A DNA stretch of 64,000 bases, taken from contig NZ_PYWL01000001.1 in NCBI RefSeq assembly GCF_003049525.1, positions 806,001 to 870,000 on the forward strand, written 5' to 3'. Under the pieces are notes generated by a model. The model searched no databases. It was not told the DNA's origin and saw only the letters and a program-made list of their open reading frames with translations. The translations under genes were made by a program, and so were the position numbers. Source of the DNA: Lysinibacillus fusiformis. Its GTDB lineage: Bacteria > Bacillota > Bacilli > Bacillales_A > Planococcaceae. Below are positions 26,296 through 35,231 of this stretch, piece by piece (the stretch's first letter is position 1; every line of letters begins with the position of its first letter).

Positions 26296-27321
26296 TTATT
26301 TTTCTAGAAGTTCTGCACCCCAAGAATCTTTAATTTCAATCCCTAAATCATCTGCTACTTTTTTATTAATTAATAGCTTTAGATTTTGTGGATATTGCGC
26401 TGGCGTTTCAGCAGGTGTTGCTTCACCTTTTAAAATTTTCACTGCCATTTGCCCAGCCTCATACCCAATGTCGGAATATTCAAAACCATACGCAGCTAAA
26501 CCGCCTCGCGCCACAGAGTCAAGCTCCCCTACTATTAAAGGCAATTTATTGGCATTTGCTACATCGATGACAGACTCTAAAGCAGAGACTACTGTATTGT
26601 CCGTAATAATATAGAGTGCATCGACTTTACCGATTAAAGATTCAGTTGCTTGTTTTACCTCTGCAGAAGTTGCAGCTGAAGCCTCTTTAACCTCAAGACC
26701 TTGCTCAGCCATTACTTTTTTTACTTCCTTCACCTGTGCTACAGAGTTTTGCTCACCAGCGTTGTAGACCATACCAATGTTTTTAGCACCTAGCTCTTTT
26801 AAAAATGCAACCGTTTTAGAAATCGTTTCAGGATGTAAATCGATAGTACCTGTAACATTTTTCCCTGGCTTCTCCATCGATTCTATGAGCTGAGCACCTA
26901 CAGCATCTGTTACAGAAGTAAAGATAATTGGAATATCACTTGTTGCTGTTGCCGCGGCCTGTGCAGAAGGTGTAGAGTTAGCAAATATTAAATCTACGTT
27001 TGCACTTACTAGATTGTTAGCAATCGTTGTGTTAAGACTATTATCGCCTTGTGCGATTTGTGGATCATACTCAACTTTTAAACCTGCATCTTCAATCGCC
27101 TTTTTAAAGCCTTCCGTCGCTGCATTTAAAGAAGGGTGCTCTACAATTTGCGTAATTCCGATTTTATATGTTTTATCATCTGTGTTCCCGCTGTCACTTG
27201 CGTTATTCGTTTCGTTCCCTTTTGATTCTGTTGAACTAGTCCCACCACTACCACAAGCAGCAAGTAGTAATACTAATCCAAAGAGTAGGAATGAAAGCTT
27301 TTTGACATTGCTCTTCACCAT
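26296..27321 (-). CDS. ABC substrate-binding lipoprotein (TrpX-like, PF04392)
   Basis: This 341-residue lipoprotein carries a signal peptide ending in the lipobox LLAAC with the modified Cys at 23, then a Ser/Gly/Asn linker and a two-lobed PF04392 binding domain (YKIGITQIVEHPSLNAA; LIFANSTPSAQAA). PF04392 systems in streptococci (TrpXYZ) import tryptophan; aromatic amino acid or nucleobase-like ligands are alternatives. The divergent neighbourhood contains a Trp T-box and trpB, which supports tryptophan or indole. The ATG has a GGGGGG site. Confidence 0.85.
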   Translation of the reverse strand: MVKSNVKKLSFLLFGLVLLLAACGSGGTSSTESKGNETNNASDSGNTDDKTYKIGITQIVEHPSLNAATEGFKKAIEDAGLKVEYDPQIAQGDNSLNTTIANNLVSANVDLIFANSTPSAQAAATATSDIPIIFTSVTDAVGAQLIESMEKPGKNVTGTIDLHPETISKTVAFLKELGAKNIGMVYNAGEQNSVAQVKEVKKVMAEQGLEVKEASAATSAEVKQATESLIGKVDALYIITDNTVVSALESVIDVANANKLPLIVGELDSVARGGLAAYGFEYSDIGYEAGQMAVKILKGEATPAETPAQYPQNLKLLINKKVADDLGIEIKDSWGAELLEK

Positions 27322-27353
27322 TAATCCCCCCGATTAAGTTCTCGAATATCTAC

Positions 27354-27377
27354 CACACTTTATCCAAACAAAGTGTG
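27354..27377 (-). promoter_or_regulatory. Inverted repeat in the transporter leader
   Basis: A perfect 8-bp inverted repeat CACACTTT/AAAGTGTG with an eight-base spacer lies 33 bases upstream of the binding-protein ATG. It is an operator or leader hairpin candidate; no T-box was seen here. Confidence 0.45.
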
Positions 27378-27642
27378 AATGTATCGCTATATTATCGTTA
27401 TTATTGAGCTCCGTCAACAACATTATGAATGTTCTGACTTTTATATTTCACAAAAAAATTTAGCATTTCATTTAATTTGGCGCTTTAAACCGCTAAACTA
27501 CGCTATTTACGTTATTGGATTCCTTTTTAAAAAATAGTAAAAAATATTTATGACAATTTTGCGAATTTAGTCATATTGACAAAAGTCTGACATTTGACTT
27601 CTGCTAGATATGTATAATAAAATATTGACTTGTGTGAAAGCA

Positions 27643-27680
27643 CCGTGGTTCGTAACCATCCCACGAAAAAAAACTAAGGA
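27643..27680 (+). promoter_or_regulatory. preQ1-I riboswitch
   Basis: The stem CGTGG/CCACG (27644-27648 with 27661-27665) encloses TTCGTAACCATC and is followed by the A-rich tail ending ACTAAGG, the conserved preQ1-I layout (hairpin, then an A-rich strand that docks as a pseudoknot). The tail overlaps the AAGGAG ribosome binding site of queT, so ligand binding should block translation when preQ1 is plentiful. Confidence 0.88.
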
Positions 27681-27689
27681 GAAATGAAT

Positions 27690-28175
27690 ATGAAAATAAA
27701 ATTTTTAGCAGCAAGTGGTATTATTGCAGCTCTTTACATTGCTGTGACGATGCTTGTTGCACCATTTGGTTTTACAGAGGTGCAGTTCCGTGTATCTGAA
27801 ATTTTCAACCATTTAGTGGCCTTTAATCCACGCTTTGCCGTTGGTATCATAATAGGGGTATTTATTTCTAATATCTTTTCACCACTCGGTATCTACGACT
27901 TAGTATTTGGTGTTGGACATTCTATGATTACATTGGGTTTGTTCATTTTGATTTGTAAATTTGTTAAACATATTTGGGCACGTTTAATCATCAATACATT
28001 TTTATTTACATGCACAATGTTTATAATCGCCTTTGAATTGAATTTAGCCCTAGAGCTACCATTCTTTTGGACTTGGCTCACGGTGGCGGCAGGTGAATTC
28101 GTTGTCTTAGCGGTTGGTGCACCTATTATGTATATACTCAATAAACGCCTTCACTTTAAAGAGATGATTGAATAG
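27690..28175 (+). CDS. queT: QueT family queuosine precursor transporter
   Basis: This 161-residue membrane protein with five or six helices is a QueT-type substrate-binding S component of an energy-coupling factor transporter for queuosine precursors such as preQ1. Conserved segments include FTEVQFRVSEIFNHLVAF and SPLGIYDLVFGVGHS. ATG 27690 is eight bases from AAGGAG; ATG 27684 is only two bases away. The preQ1-I riboswitch directly upstream supports the function independently of sequence. Confidence 0.92.
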   Translation: MKIKFLAASGIIAALYIAVTMLVAPFGFTEVQFRVSEIFNHLVAFNPRFAVGIIIGVFISNIFSPLGIYDLVFGVGHSMITLGLFILICKFVKHIWARLIINTFLFTCTMFIIAFELNLALELPFFWTWLTVAAGEFVVLAVGAPIMYILNKRLHFKEMIE

Positions 28176-28203
28176 ACGAGTCTTACGAGATTCGTCTTTT
28201 TTT
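28175..28203 (+). terminator. Terminator of queT
   Basis: A nine-bp stem with one G-T pair and a TACG loop (28175-28183 with 28188-28196), then seven T. It starts at the last base of the queT stop codon and its T-run meets the trpB -35 box. Confidence 0.87.
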
Positions 28204-28204
28204 C

Positions 28205-28233
28205 TTGACAATATTCTGAAAACATTCTACAAT
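28205..28233 (+). promoter_or_regulatory. Sigma-A promoter of the trpB T-box transcript
   Basis: TTGACA (28205-28210), a 17-base spacer and TACAAT (28228-28233) give a near-consensus promoter. The start point should be near 28240. Confidence 0.82.
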
Positions 28234-28239
28234 TCTTTC

Positions 28240-28468
28240 TAATAAATGCGAAGAAGAAGAATAGTAGCAAGCATCGTTACTTAAAGAGAGCTGGTGGTCG
28301 GTGTAAACCAGTAGTACATACTTGTGAATGGACTTCAGAGCAGCCTTAATCCAATGTAAGGCCGATTTGCTCCCCGTTATCGGAGTTAGAAAGCGCGCAT
28401 CAATTGCGAATAAAGGTGGCACCACGGTTACTCGTCCTTTTTACAGAGGATTGGAGTGGCTTTTTTTT
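28240..28468 (+). promoter_or_regulatory. T-box leader, tryptophan specifier
   Basis: The distal stem I block AGAGAGCTGGTGGTCGGTG...AAACCAG is followed by the specifier loop GAA-TGG-ACTTC with TGG at 28329-28331. The T-box core AAAGGTGGCACCACGG spans 28412-28427. Its bulge TGGC (28417-28420) fits a tRNA ending GCCA, as tRNA-Trp does. A terminator (ACTCGTCCT against AGGATTGGAGT) with eight T ends at 28468. Uncharged tRNA-Trp should stabilise the antiterminator and switch trpB on. Confidence 0.93.
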
Positions 28469-28501
28469 ATGAAAAAATGAGCGTAGAGGAGTCGAGGAAA
28501 G

Positions 28502-29665
28502 ATGAGTACAGTAGCAGAGAATAAAGGATATTTCGGAGAATTTGGTGGAAGCTTCGTTCCAGAGGAGCTTCAGCATGTATTAACTATTTTGGATGAAAAC
28601 TTCCAAAAATTCAAAGAGGATGCAGACTTTAATACAGAATTGAATTATTATTTCCATGAATATGTCGGTCGCAAATCCCCCCTTTATTTTGCAGAAAATT
28701 TAACAAAGCAATTGGCTGGCGCAAAAATTTATTTAAAGCGTGAGGATCTTAACCATACGGGCTCACATAAAATCAATAATGTATTGGGTCAAATTTTATT
28801 AGCAAAACGTATGGGAGCAAATCGCGTTATTGCTGAAACTGGTGCAGGTCAACACGGTGTGGCAACCGCTACTGCCTGTGCCATGTTCGGGATGGATTGT
28901 ACTATTTATATGGGGTTAGAGGATACTAAACGTCAGGCATTAAATGTATTTCGAATGGAGCTTCTTGGAGCAAAGGTAGTAGCTGTTGATAAGGGGCAAG
29001 GACGTTTAAAGGATGCCGTTGATGAAGCATTCGCTGATTTGGTGGCAAACTACGAAACGACATTTTATTTATTGGGCTCTGCTGTTGGGCCGCACCCATT
29101 CCCCTCAATGGTTAAACATTTCCAATCAGTTATTAGCCGCGAAAGCCGCGAACAAATTTTGGAGAAAGAAGGAAAACTACCAACCGCTGTCCTAGCCTGT
29201 GTTGGCGGTGGAAGTAATGCTATAGGGGCATTCGCAGAGTTTATTGCTGATAAAAATGTTCGTCTTATCGGAATAGAGCCAGATCAAGCTGCTACACTTA
29301 ACGAAGGAACGCCTGGAGAACTACACGGCTTCAAATGCTTAGTGCTACAGGACGCAGAGGGAAACCCTCTACCAACATACTCGATTGCCGCAGGGTTAGA
29401 TTACCCAGGTGCGGGACCTGAGCACAGTCACTTAAAAACAATTGGTCGTGCAGAGTATGTTACCGTGACAAATGAAGAAGTCCTAGAGGCATTTCAGGTG
29501 CTCTCGAAGGTAGAAGGTATTATTCCTGCACTCGAAAGCTCTCATGCAGTTGCCCATGCACTAAAACTAGCGCCTACTCTTACAACTGATGAAATTATTA
29601 TTATTAATATCTCAGGTCGTGGCGATAAGGACGTTGAGCAAGTTTTTCATATGTTAAATAAATAA
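28502..29665 (+). CDS. trpB: Tryptophan synthase beta subunit (stand-alone)
   Basis: This 387-residue PLP enzyme condenses indole with serine to make tryptophan. The PLP lysine is Lys90 in HTGSHKINN; the phosphate cup is [20 protein letters not shown] and the C-terminal ISGRGDKD loop are typical of TrpB1, the form that normally pairs with TrpA. The ATG follows AGGAG. No trpA or other trp gene lies in the window, and a terminator follows at once. The Trp T-box upstream confirms regulation by tryptophan supply. Confidence 0.95.
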   Translation: MSTVAENKGYFGEFGGSFVPEELQHVLTILDENFQKFKEDADFNTELNYYFHEYVGRKSPLYFAENLTKQLAGAKIYLKREDLNHTGSHKINNVLGQILLAKRMGANRVIAETGAGQHGVATATACAMFGMDCTIYMGLEDTKRQALNVFRMELLGAKVVAVDKGQGRLKDAVDEAFADLVANYETTFYLLGSAVGPHPFPSMVKHFQSVISRESREQILEKEGKLPTAVLACVGGGSNAIGAFAEFIADKNVRLIGIEPDQAATLNEGTPGELHGFKCLVLQDAEGNPLPTYSIAAGLDYPGAGPEHSHLKTIGRAEYVTVTNEEVLEAFQVLSKVEGIIPALESSHAVAHALKLAPTLTTDEIIIINISGRGDKDVEQVFHMLNK

Positions 29666-29676
29666 TTTAAACCTGA

Positions 29677-29708
29677 AAGAGCGATTTCCTAAACTGGAAA
29701 TCGCTCTT
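29677..29708 (+). terminator. Terminator of trpB
   Basis: A perfect 13-bp stem AAGAGCGATTTCC/GGAAATCGCTCTT with a six-base loop. Confidence 0.85.
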
Positions 29709-29767
29709 CAACTTACACTAATGATGTAATGTCTGCTGAAGAATATATATCCCCCATTTATTTCATA

Positions 29768-29802
29768 AAAAAACGGATGAAGTCTATCACATCATCCGTT
29801 CA
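29768..29802 (-). terminator. Terminator of tdh
   Basis: A nine-bp stem AACGGATGA/TCATCCGTT, ten-base loop, and a T-run on the minus strand. Confidence 0.85.
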
Positions 29803-29809
29803 GTCGCTA

Positions 29810-30763
29810 TTATGAAATCGCTCTTTTATGCAGTTTAATTTTTAGCTTTTCTAACATATCTACCGTCATTTTTGACAAATCGTACTCTGCTTTAAAGCCC
29901 CACTCTTTTTGTGCCGCTTCAATATTTATTGAGTTTGGCCAGCTATCTGCTATTGCCTGACGAACTGGGTCAACCTGATAGTTCATTGTAAAGTTCGGTA
30001 AATGTTTTTTTATTTCAGCTGCAATTTGCGATGGTTCAAAACTCATTGCTGTTATATTAAAAGCATTACGGTGAACAAGCTTACTACCATCGGCTTCCAT
30101 TAAATCAACAATTGCCTGTAAAGCATCTGGCATGTACATCATATCCATATACGTACCTTCTTGAATATAAGATGTATACTTACCTTGTTCAATCGCTTCG
30201 TAGAAAATCTCTACCGCATAATCAGTTGTACCACCACCAGGAGGTGTTACATAAGAAATTAAACCTGGGAAACGGACACCACGTGTATCTACTCCAAAAC
30301 GGCTGAAGTAATAATCACATAATAATTCGCCAGCCACTTTATTAACACCATACATAGTTGTCGGGCGTTGCAATGTATCCTGAGGTGTGTCTTCCTTCGG
30401 TGTAGATGGTCCGAATGCCCCTATTGAGCTTGGTGTGAAGAATTGCATATTTAACTCTCGTGAAACTTCCAAAGCATTCATTAATCCACCCATATTTAAA
30501 TTCCAAGCCAACAAAGGATTTCTTTCAGCTGTAGCTGATAATAGTGCTGCTAAATGCATCATTGTATCAGCACCAAAGTCCTTTGCTAAATCATGCATTC
30601 TTTGTCCATCTGTAACGTCCAATATCTCAAACGGGCCCTCAGTATGGTCAAGCTTTCTAATGTCAGTAGCAAGTATATTGTCCTCTCCATAAATACTACG
30701 AAGTTTTTCTACAAGCTCAGAACCAATTTGACCAAGTGCTCCGGTAACCATAATTTTTTTCAT
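29810..30763 (-). CDS. tdh: L-threonine 3-dehydrogenase, short-chain (SDR) type
   Basis: This 317-residue NAD-dependent enzyme oxidises L-threonine to 2-amino-3-ketobutyrate. It is the extended SDR form, not the zinc MDR form: [15 protein letters not shown] binds NAD, the catalytic set is Ser112/Ser113, Tyr138 and Lys142 (YGVNK), and the substrate loop [19 protein letters not shown] is specific to this TDH class. The partner ligase gene kbl is not adjacent. It is monocistronic by its flanking signals. Confidence 0.9.
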   Translation of the reverse strand: MKKIMVTGALGQIGSELVEKLRSIYGEDNILATDIRKLDHTEGPFEILDVTDGQRMHDLAKDFGADTMMHLAALLSATAERNPLLAWNLNMGGLMNALEVSRELNMQFFTPSSIGAFGPSTPKEDTPQDTLQRPTTMYGVNKVAGELLCDYYFSRFGVDTRGVRFPGLISYVTPPGGGTTDYAVEIFYEAIEQGKYTSYIQEGTYMDMMYMPDALQAIVDLMEADGSKLVHRNAFNITAMSFEPSQIAAEIKKHLPNFTMNYQVDPVRQAIADSWPNSINIEAAQKEWGFKAEYDLSKMTVDMLEKLKIKLHKRAIS

Positions 30764-30789
30764 TTCTCAAAACCTCCACATGTGAACAA

Positions 30790-30810
30790 TTGTACTTACC
30801 GAAAGTACAA
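30790..30810. promoter_or_regulatory. Palindrome upstream of tdh
   Basis: TTGTACTT-ACCGA-AAGTACAA, a perfect 8-bp inverted repeat with a five-base spacer, lies 27 bases upstream of the tdh ATG. It could be a repressor operator or a leader hairpin. The remaining sequence up to 31045 is A+T-rich and contains no gene. Confidence 0.5.
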
Positions 30811-31045
30811 AAATATATTAATAAACATTGATTTAATAACACTTTCAATGAAATTCATTATAATGTGTTCGTTTTGAAAATACAACAATTATATTAAAAA
30901 TATTCATAAAAGAAACATACTATCCCTTACTTCTCAGTATATGAACATTTTAAATTATTGTGCTACAAAAATATATCAAATACATTTGTACACTCGCAGA
31001 GGACATATATTGAAACTCCCATCCAACAAGTTATTAGAGCAAATA

Positions 31046-31084
31046 AAAAAGAATCCCCTTTGCTAACTTTGCAAAGAAGATTCT
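31046..31084 (-). terminator. Terminator of the chemoreceptor gene
   Basis: An imperfect stem (AGAATC...CTTTGC with GCAAAG...GATTCT) followed by a T-run on the minus strand. Confidence 0.7.
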
Positions 31085-31111
31085 ATAGCCATTAAAATAT
31101 GAAGGACTAAA

Positions 31112-32782
31112 TTATATTGAAAAACGTTTAACGGCTATTTGTAGCACTTTCGATACCTTTCGTAATTCTTTAATATAATTGTGGAATTGTTGCTGTGCTG
31201 TTAATTGATCGGCTGTTAATGCAGCAACATGCTTCGTCGATACAGTATTCGTATCAGATAACGATGTCAGCATAACCGCATCCTCACTAACCGTTTTTGT
31301 ATGATTGGCAATTTCTTGGACTGTAGAAGAGACTTCCATAATATAAGGCTTGATTGTATGTACTTTTTCTAAAATCTGATCAAAACTAGAGGCCGTTTGT
31401 CCTGTTACAGCAACTCCTTTTTCGGTTGCCATAAGCACACCCTCCATCATCTGTACTGCATAGCTTGAATCTAGATGAATGTTTTGTACAATGGACGTAA
31501 TAGTTTGCGTTGAATGAACAGTTTGCTCTGCAAGCTTGCGTACCTCGTTCGCTACTACCGCAAATCCCTTGCCATGCTCGCCCGCTCTTGCCGCTTCAAT
31601 CGATGCATTTAACGCTAATAGATTTGTTTGTGCTGTTATTTTTTCAATGACCTCAATCATTTGATCGATTGATGATGCTCGTTCGACTAAATTAAAGATG
31701 GCTGTATTGGATTTCTCTACAGCTTGCTTAATTGTCTGCATTTGTGCTAAATTGGCTTGCACAATTTCAGTTCCGCTTTCCGCATCTCGAGCTGTTTTAT
31801 GAGCGAAGTTTTCTACAATTTGAATTTTTTCTAATATAACTTGTACATCATTTAAAACTTCTTCTAAAGATGATGTATTGGAAGCCAATTTATCAGTAGA
31901 CGCTGCCGTTGAATCTGAAATAGACTGTACATCTTTTGCTATTTTCAATGTCGTTGTTGAAGATTCCTCCGAGGACTCCTGCAATTTCCCGGTCATTTCC
32001 TCCACTTCGTAGGCACTGTCCGTAACTGTATGGAGCAAACGTTTCACTTCTGTGACCATTTGATTGTAAGATAGCACTACCTCACCAAGCTCATCATGGG
32101 CCACATAACTTGCATTGGCAGTGAAATCACCCTGTTCAGCCTGTTTTAATAATGATTTTAATTGCCGTGTAGGGACATTGACCGCTTTTGTTGCTATAAA
32201 TCCTATAATAATAACTAGCATCACAACTGTTAAACACACACCACCAAGCAACCAATAACCAAATTGAACATCTTCTTGATAGGACTGTTGTTGGTCTTTT
32301 GCTCGTTGAATAAGATAGTTTTGTGTTTCTTCTAATAATGTATGAATTTCCTGACTTAATGGTAGAAACGTCTGCGAATAAAATTTCTCTTGTTCACTTT
32401 GGGTCAATTGCTGGTAGCCCTCAATCAATTCTCTCTGCTTCCCTAGTAAGGACTTATACTTATTAATTTGATGACTCATTTTTTTATCAATTTCTTGGCT
32501 TTTTAAATGGTCTAACGGCTTATCCACGTCTTTTAAAATGGAAGACATTCCTGTATAATTGCCATCAGAATCGACGATAAAATCTAACTGACGTTGCGAT
32601 TCTTCCAGCTCATTTAGCCACCCAATTGGAACAAGACCCTGTTTGTAACTCTCACTTGCATGCCACGACATTTTCCTTAAATAATCCACACTAAATACAC
32701 CTAGCAATACATTCGATAATACACAAACAATCATAAGTACAAGTAACTTGTCCTTCACCTTTATGAAACGAAAAAAATGCAT
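31112..32782 (-). CDS. Methyl-accepting chemotaxis protein
   Basis: This 556-residue chemoreceptor starts at ATG 32782 after GGAGGAG. TM1 spans about 12-30, an external four-helix-type sensor about 31-175, and TM2 about 176-198. A HAMP linker and a long coiled-coil signalling domain follow; the hairpin tip includes [20 protein letters not shown] and [12 protein letters not shown]. It relays ligand state to CheA/CheW. The sensor domain is not specific enough to name a ligand. The gene stands alone. Confidence 0.92.
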   Translation of the reverse strand: MHFFRFIKVKDKLLVLMIVCVLSNVLLGVFSVDYLRKMSWHASESYKQGLVPIGWLNELEESQRQLDFIVDSDGNYTGMSSILKDVDKPLDHLKSQEIDKKMSHQINKYKSLLGKQRELIEGYQQLTQSEQEKFYSQTFLPLSQEIHTLLEETQNYLIQRAKDQQQSYQEDVQFGYWLLGGVCLTVVMLVIIIGFIATKAVNVPTRQLKSLLKQAEQGDFTANASYVAHDELGEVVLSYNQMVTEVKRLLHTVTDSAYEVEEMTGKLQESSEESSTTTLKIAKDVQSISDSTAASTDKLASNTSSLEEVLNDVQVILEKIQIVENFAHKTARDAESGTEIVQANLAQMQTIKQAVEKSNTAIFNLVERASSIDQMIEVIEKITAQTNLLALNASIEAARAGEHGKGFAVVANEVRKLAEQTVHSTQTITSIVQNIHLDSSYAVQMMEGVLMATEKGVAVTGQTASSFDQILEKVHTIKPYIMEVSSTVQEIANHTKTVSEDAVMLTSLSDTNTVSTKHVAALTADQLTAQQQFHNYIKELRKVSKVLQIAVKRFSI

Positions 32783-33026
32783 GATCTCTGGCTCCTCCTC
32801 CAACTCTTACCAATAATGATAGTATGAAGATATAAAGCCAGTGTTATGTTTTTGTAAAGATTAGACGAAGAATTAAGAAATTATGCCCATTCACCAGCCC
32901 CAAATAGGTAATTTACCGCACAAATTGATTCATACCATCATCCCTTATTTACATCATACAAATAGTTGCAACCTTCCACACATTACCAGCGTTTATAGTA
33001 GTAACTATAGAAAGAAGGTGTTACAT

Positions 33027-34193
33027 TTGTCGCAGCTTAAGAAATTGGATGGAAGTTTAGTTGTGAGCCTCTTTTTACTTGGAGGTTTTAGCTGCCTTTT
33101 TGTCCATTCTAGCAGTGTCAATTTCGGACAATATGCCAGTTCCTTCATTGTTAAGCAATTTATCTTTTATCTTATTGGATTTATAATCATGTTTGGGATT
33201 TCTTTACTTGATATTGAACAATTAAAAAAGATTGGATGGCCATTTTATGGATTAGCGGTAGCGTTAACTGCTGGACTCATAGTAGCACCAGAGAGTATTG
33301 CACGGACGATAAACGAGGCTAAATCTTGGTATCAAATACCCTTTCTAGGTTCTCTTCAGCCATCGGAGTTTTTAAAATTTGCCTTTTTAATTGTTGTGAG
33401 TAAAATCATTATCTCTCATCAAGAGAAAAATGCACGTCCTTCCTATCTAGCTGATTTATGGCTTTTTGTGAAAATTGGACTTATTGTCCTTCCCCCTTCG
33501 CTCCTTGTTTATAAACAACCCGACACAGGCATGGTTATGTTATACATGGCAATGATTCTACCCATGTTATTTTTTTCAGGCATACATAGGAAATTACTGA
33601 TTGTATTTACGGCCATACCTCTAGTTTTAATCAGTACAGTTGTAGTACTTTATGTCAGATTTAATGATTTTTTTACAGAAAAAATTTTAGGTGCCCTATC
33701 AGGACATCAAGTATCTCGTATTTATGGGTGGCTACAGCCTTATGATTACATAGATTCTTCGTTTCAGGTTCGCCAAGGCTTTTTAGCCATCGGGTCGGGG
33801 GAATTTTTCGGGAAGGGCTATCTGAATAATAATGTTTATGTGCCAGAGAAGCATACTGATTTTATTTTTTCTGCAATTGCCGAGGAATTAGGGTTTGCTG
33901 GCGGGGCATTTGTCATTGCTTTACTGTTTTTTGTCATCTACAGAATTGTTCTTATTTCTGTTGAAGCAAAAGACCCTTTTATGACATTAATGGGCGCAGG
34001 GATATCAAGCTTATTAGCCTTCCAAATTACTCAAAATATTGGCATGACACTTGGACTTTTACCAGTCACTGGAGTTACTTTACCTTTCTTAAGCTATGGG
34101 GGTAGTTCACTATTGTCAAATTTCATGCTAATGGGAATTGTCATGATTATTCATAAATCCTATAAGGGGTATATGTTTAAAAGAGGAGATTAA
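33027..34193 (+). CDS. FtsW/RodA/SpoVE family (RodA-like) glycosyltransferase
   Basis: This 388-residue SEDS protein with about ten membrane helices polymerises lipid II together with a class B PBP. Landmarks are NEAKSWYQIPFLGSLQPSEF, YKQPDTGMVML with the catalytic-type Asp, EKHTDFIFSAIAEELGF and GVTLPFLSYGGSS. The most likely start is TTG 33027 after AAGAAGGTG; the frame stays open for 48 codons upstream, but that stretch is not hydrophobic and has no signal. RodA is most likely; no PBP gene is adjacent. Confidence 0.88.
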   Translation: MSQLKKLDGSLVVSLFLLGGFSCLFVHSSSVNFGQYASSFIVKQFIFYLIGFIIMFGISLLDIEQLKKIGWPFYGLAVALTAGLIVAPESIARTINEAKSWYQIPFLGSLQPSEFLKFAFLIVVSKIIISHQEKNARPSYLADLWLFVKIGLIVLPPSLLVYKQPDTGMVMLYMAMILPMLFFSGIHRKLLIVFTAIPLVLISTVVVLYVRFNDFFTEKILGALSGHQVSRIYGWLQPYDYIDSSFQVRQGFLAIGSGEFFGKGYLNNNVYVPEKHTDFIFSAIAEELGFAGGAFVIALLFFVIYRIVLISVEAKDPFMTLMGAGISSLLAFQITQNIGMTLGLLPVTGVTLPFLSYGGSSLLSNFMLMGIVMIIHKSYKGYMFKRGD

Positions 34194-34199
34194 CTAAAT

Positions 34200-34228
34200 G
34201 CAAGTAGAGAAGGATATTCTCTACTTGC
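34200..34228. terminator. Hairpin between rodA-like gene and the sugar-conjugate cluster
   Basis: A perfect ten-bp stem GCAAGTAGAG/CTCTACTTGC between convergent genes. The TAG stop of the kinase gene lies in the right arm. The T-runs are weak. Confidence 0.6.
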
Positions 34229-35219
34229 TGGGGGATTCATCTTCATTTAAAAACTCATGAATACTCTCATTATATTGATCTATAAATATTTCAGCTTCCT
34301 TACTAGGTAATTTTAATGCGGCTAACGCGGCACCACCTACCGGTAAGCTGGAAGCACCCATAAAGTCATATTGATTGCTATACTTTTTATCCAGCACAGC
34401 TAGTTTTTCAATAAATAATGGCAATTCCTTAAAAACTCCACCTGCTAACACGACTTTTACACGTTCAGCGAAGAATGGATTTTTTTTGTAACAAGCATCG
34501 ATACTTTGATAAAAAATATGGCACACTTCATCTATAATAGTATTTGCTACTATATCTCCACGTTTTGTGCACTCTATCGCTACTTTACTTAACGGAGCAA
34601 TTATATCTCGTGGATGCCCTTCACCATATACAATTTCAATGATTTGTGGCACAGATTGCACTTGAAAATAGGCTAATACAGCGCCCGTTAATATCGTTTC
34701 TGGACCTCTTTTATCAAATTCTTTAAAAATCGCCTTTAATGTTCGAATACCTATATCATAGCCACTGCCCTCATCATCAAATATATAACCCCATCCTGCT
34801 GTCCGCTCAATTCTTCCAGTTGAATCTATACTTAATGTAATCGCACCTGTACCCGATATTTGAACAATGCCAGGTTGACCTAATGTCCCTGCATACAGTG
34901 CATTCAATCCATCATTTGATAAAGTTAATTGACAGCCCTTTGGTAAAAGCGACGTTAATAATGTCTGTGTAATGTCCTCATTATTATTTTCTGTCACACC
35001 AGAAAGTCCTGCATGGCATTTTGTTAGTTGATGAAAATGGAGAGGTTGTTGACTCTTCAATTGATTTATAAGTTCTGTTATCGTCTGCGTAAATTGCTCG
35101 ATGTTCATGGATGTAGGGTTACTTTTACCCGTTTTTGCGAGGGCTATTACTTGCCCACTGAATGTAGAGATGGTAGCAATTGTCTTCGTTCCACCACCGT
35201 CAATTGCCAAAACATACAA
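34221..35219 (-). CDS. BadF/BadG/NagK-type sugar kinase
   Basis: This 332-residue ASKHA-fold kinase is of the BadF family, which includes N-acetylglucosamine kinase and MurK. ATP-binding blocks are AIDGGGTKT (phosphate 1), GQPGIVQISGTGAITLS (phosphate 2) and VKVVLAGGVFKE (adenosine). GWGYIFDDEGSGYDIG is typical of NagK-like members. It begins at TTG 35219 after GAGGTGAAGG, 12 bases beyond the asparaginase-like gene. It is the last gene of the cluster and probably phosphorylates the released sugar. Confidence 0.82.
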   Translation of the reverse strand: MYVLAIDGGGTKTIATISTFSGQVIALAKTGKSNPTSMNIEQFTQTITELINQLKSQQPLHFHQLTKCHAGLSGVTENNNEDITQTLLTSLLPKGCQLTLSNDGLNALYAGTLGQPGIVQISGTGAITLSIDSTGRIERTAGWGYIFDDEGSGYDIGIRTLKAIFKEFDKRGPETILTGAVLAYFQVQSVPQIIEIVYGEGHPRDIIAPLSKVAIECTKRGDIVANTIIDEVCHIFYQSIDACYKKNPFFAERVKVVLAGGVFKELPLFIEKLAVLDKKYSNQYDFMGASSLPVGGAALAALKLPSKEAEIFIDQYNESIHEFLNEDESPSK

Positions 35220-35231
35220 GTGCCTTCACCT

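Noticed and set aside
32883..33026. Longer N-terminus for the RodA-like protein
   Set aside because: The 48 extra codons are His- and Pro-rich, not membrane-like, and lack a ribosome binding site; TTG 33027 has one.
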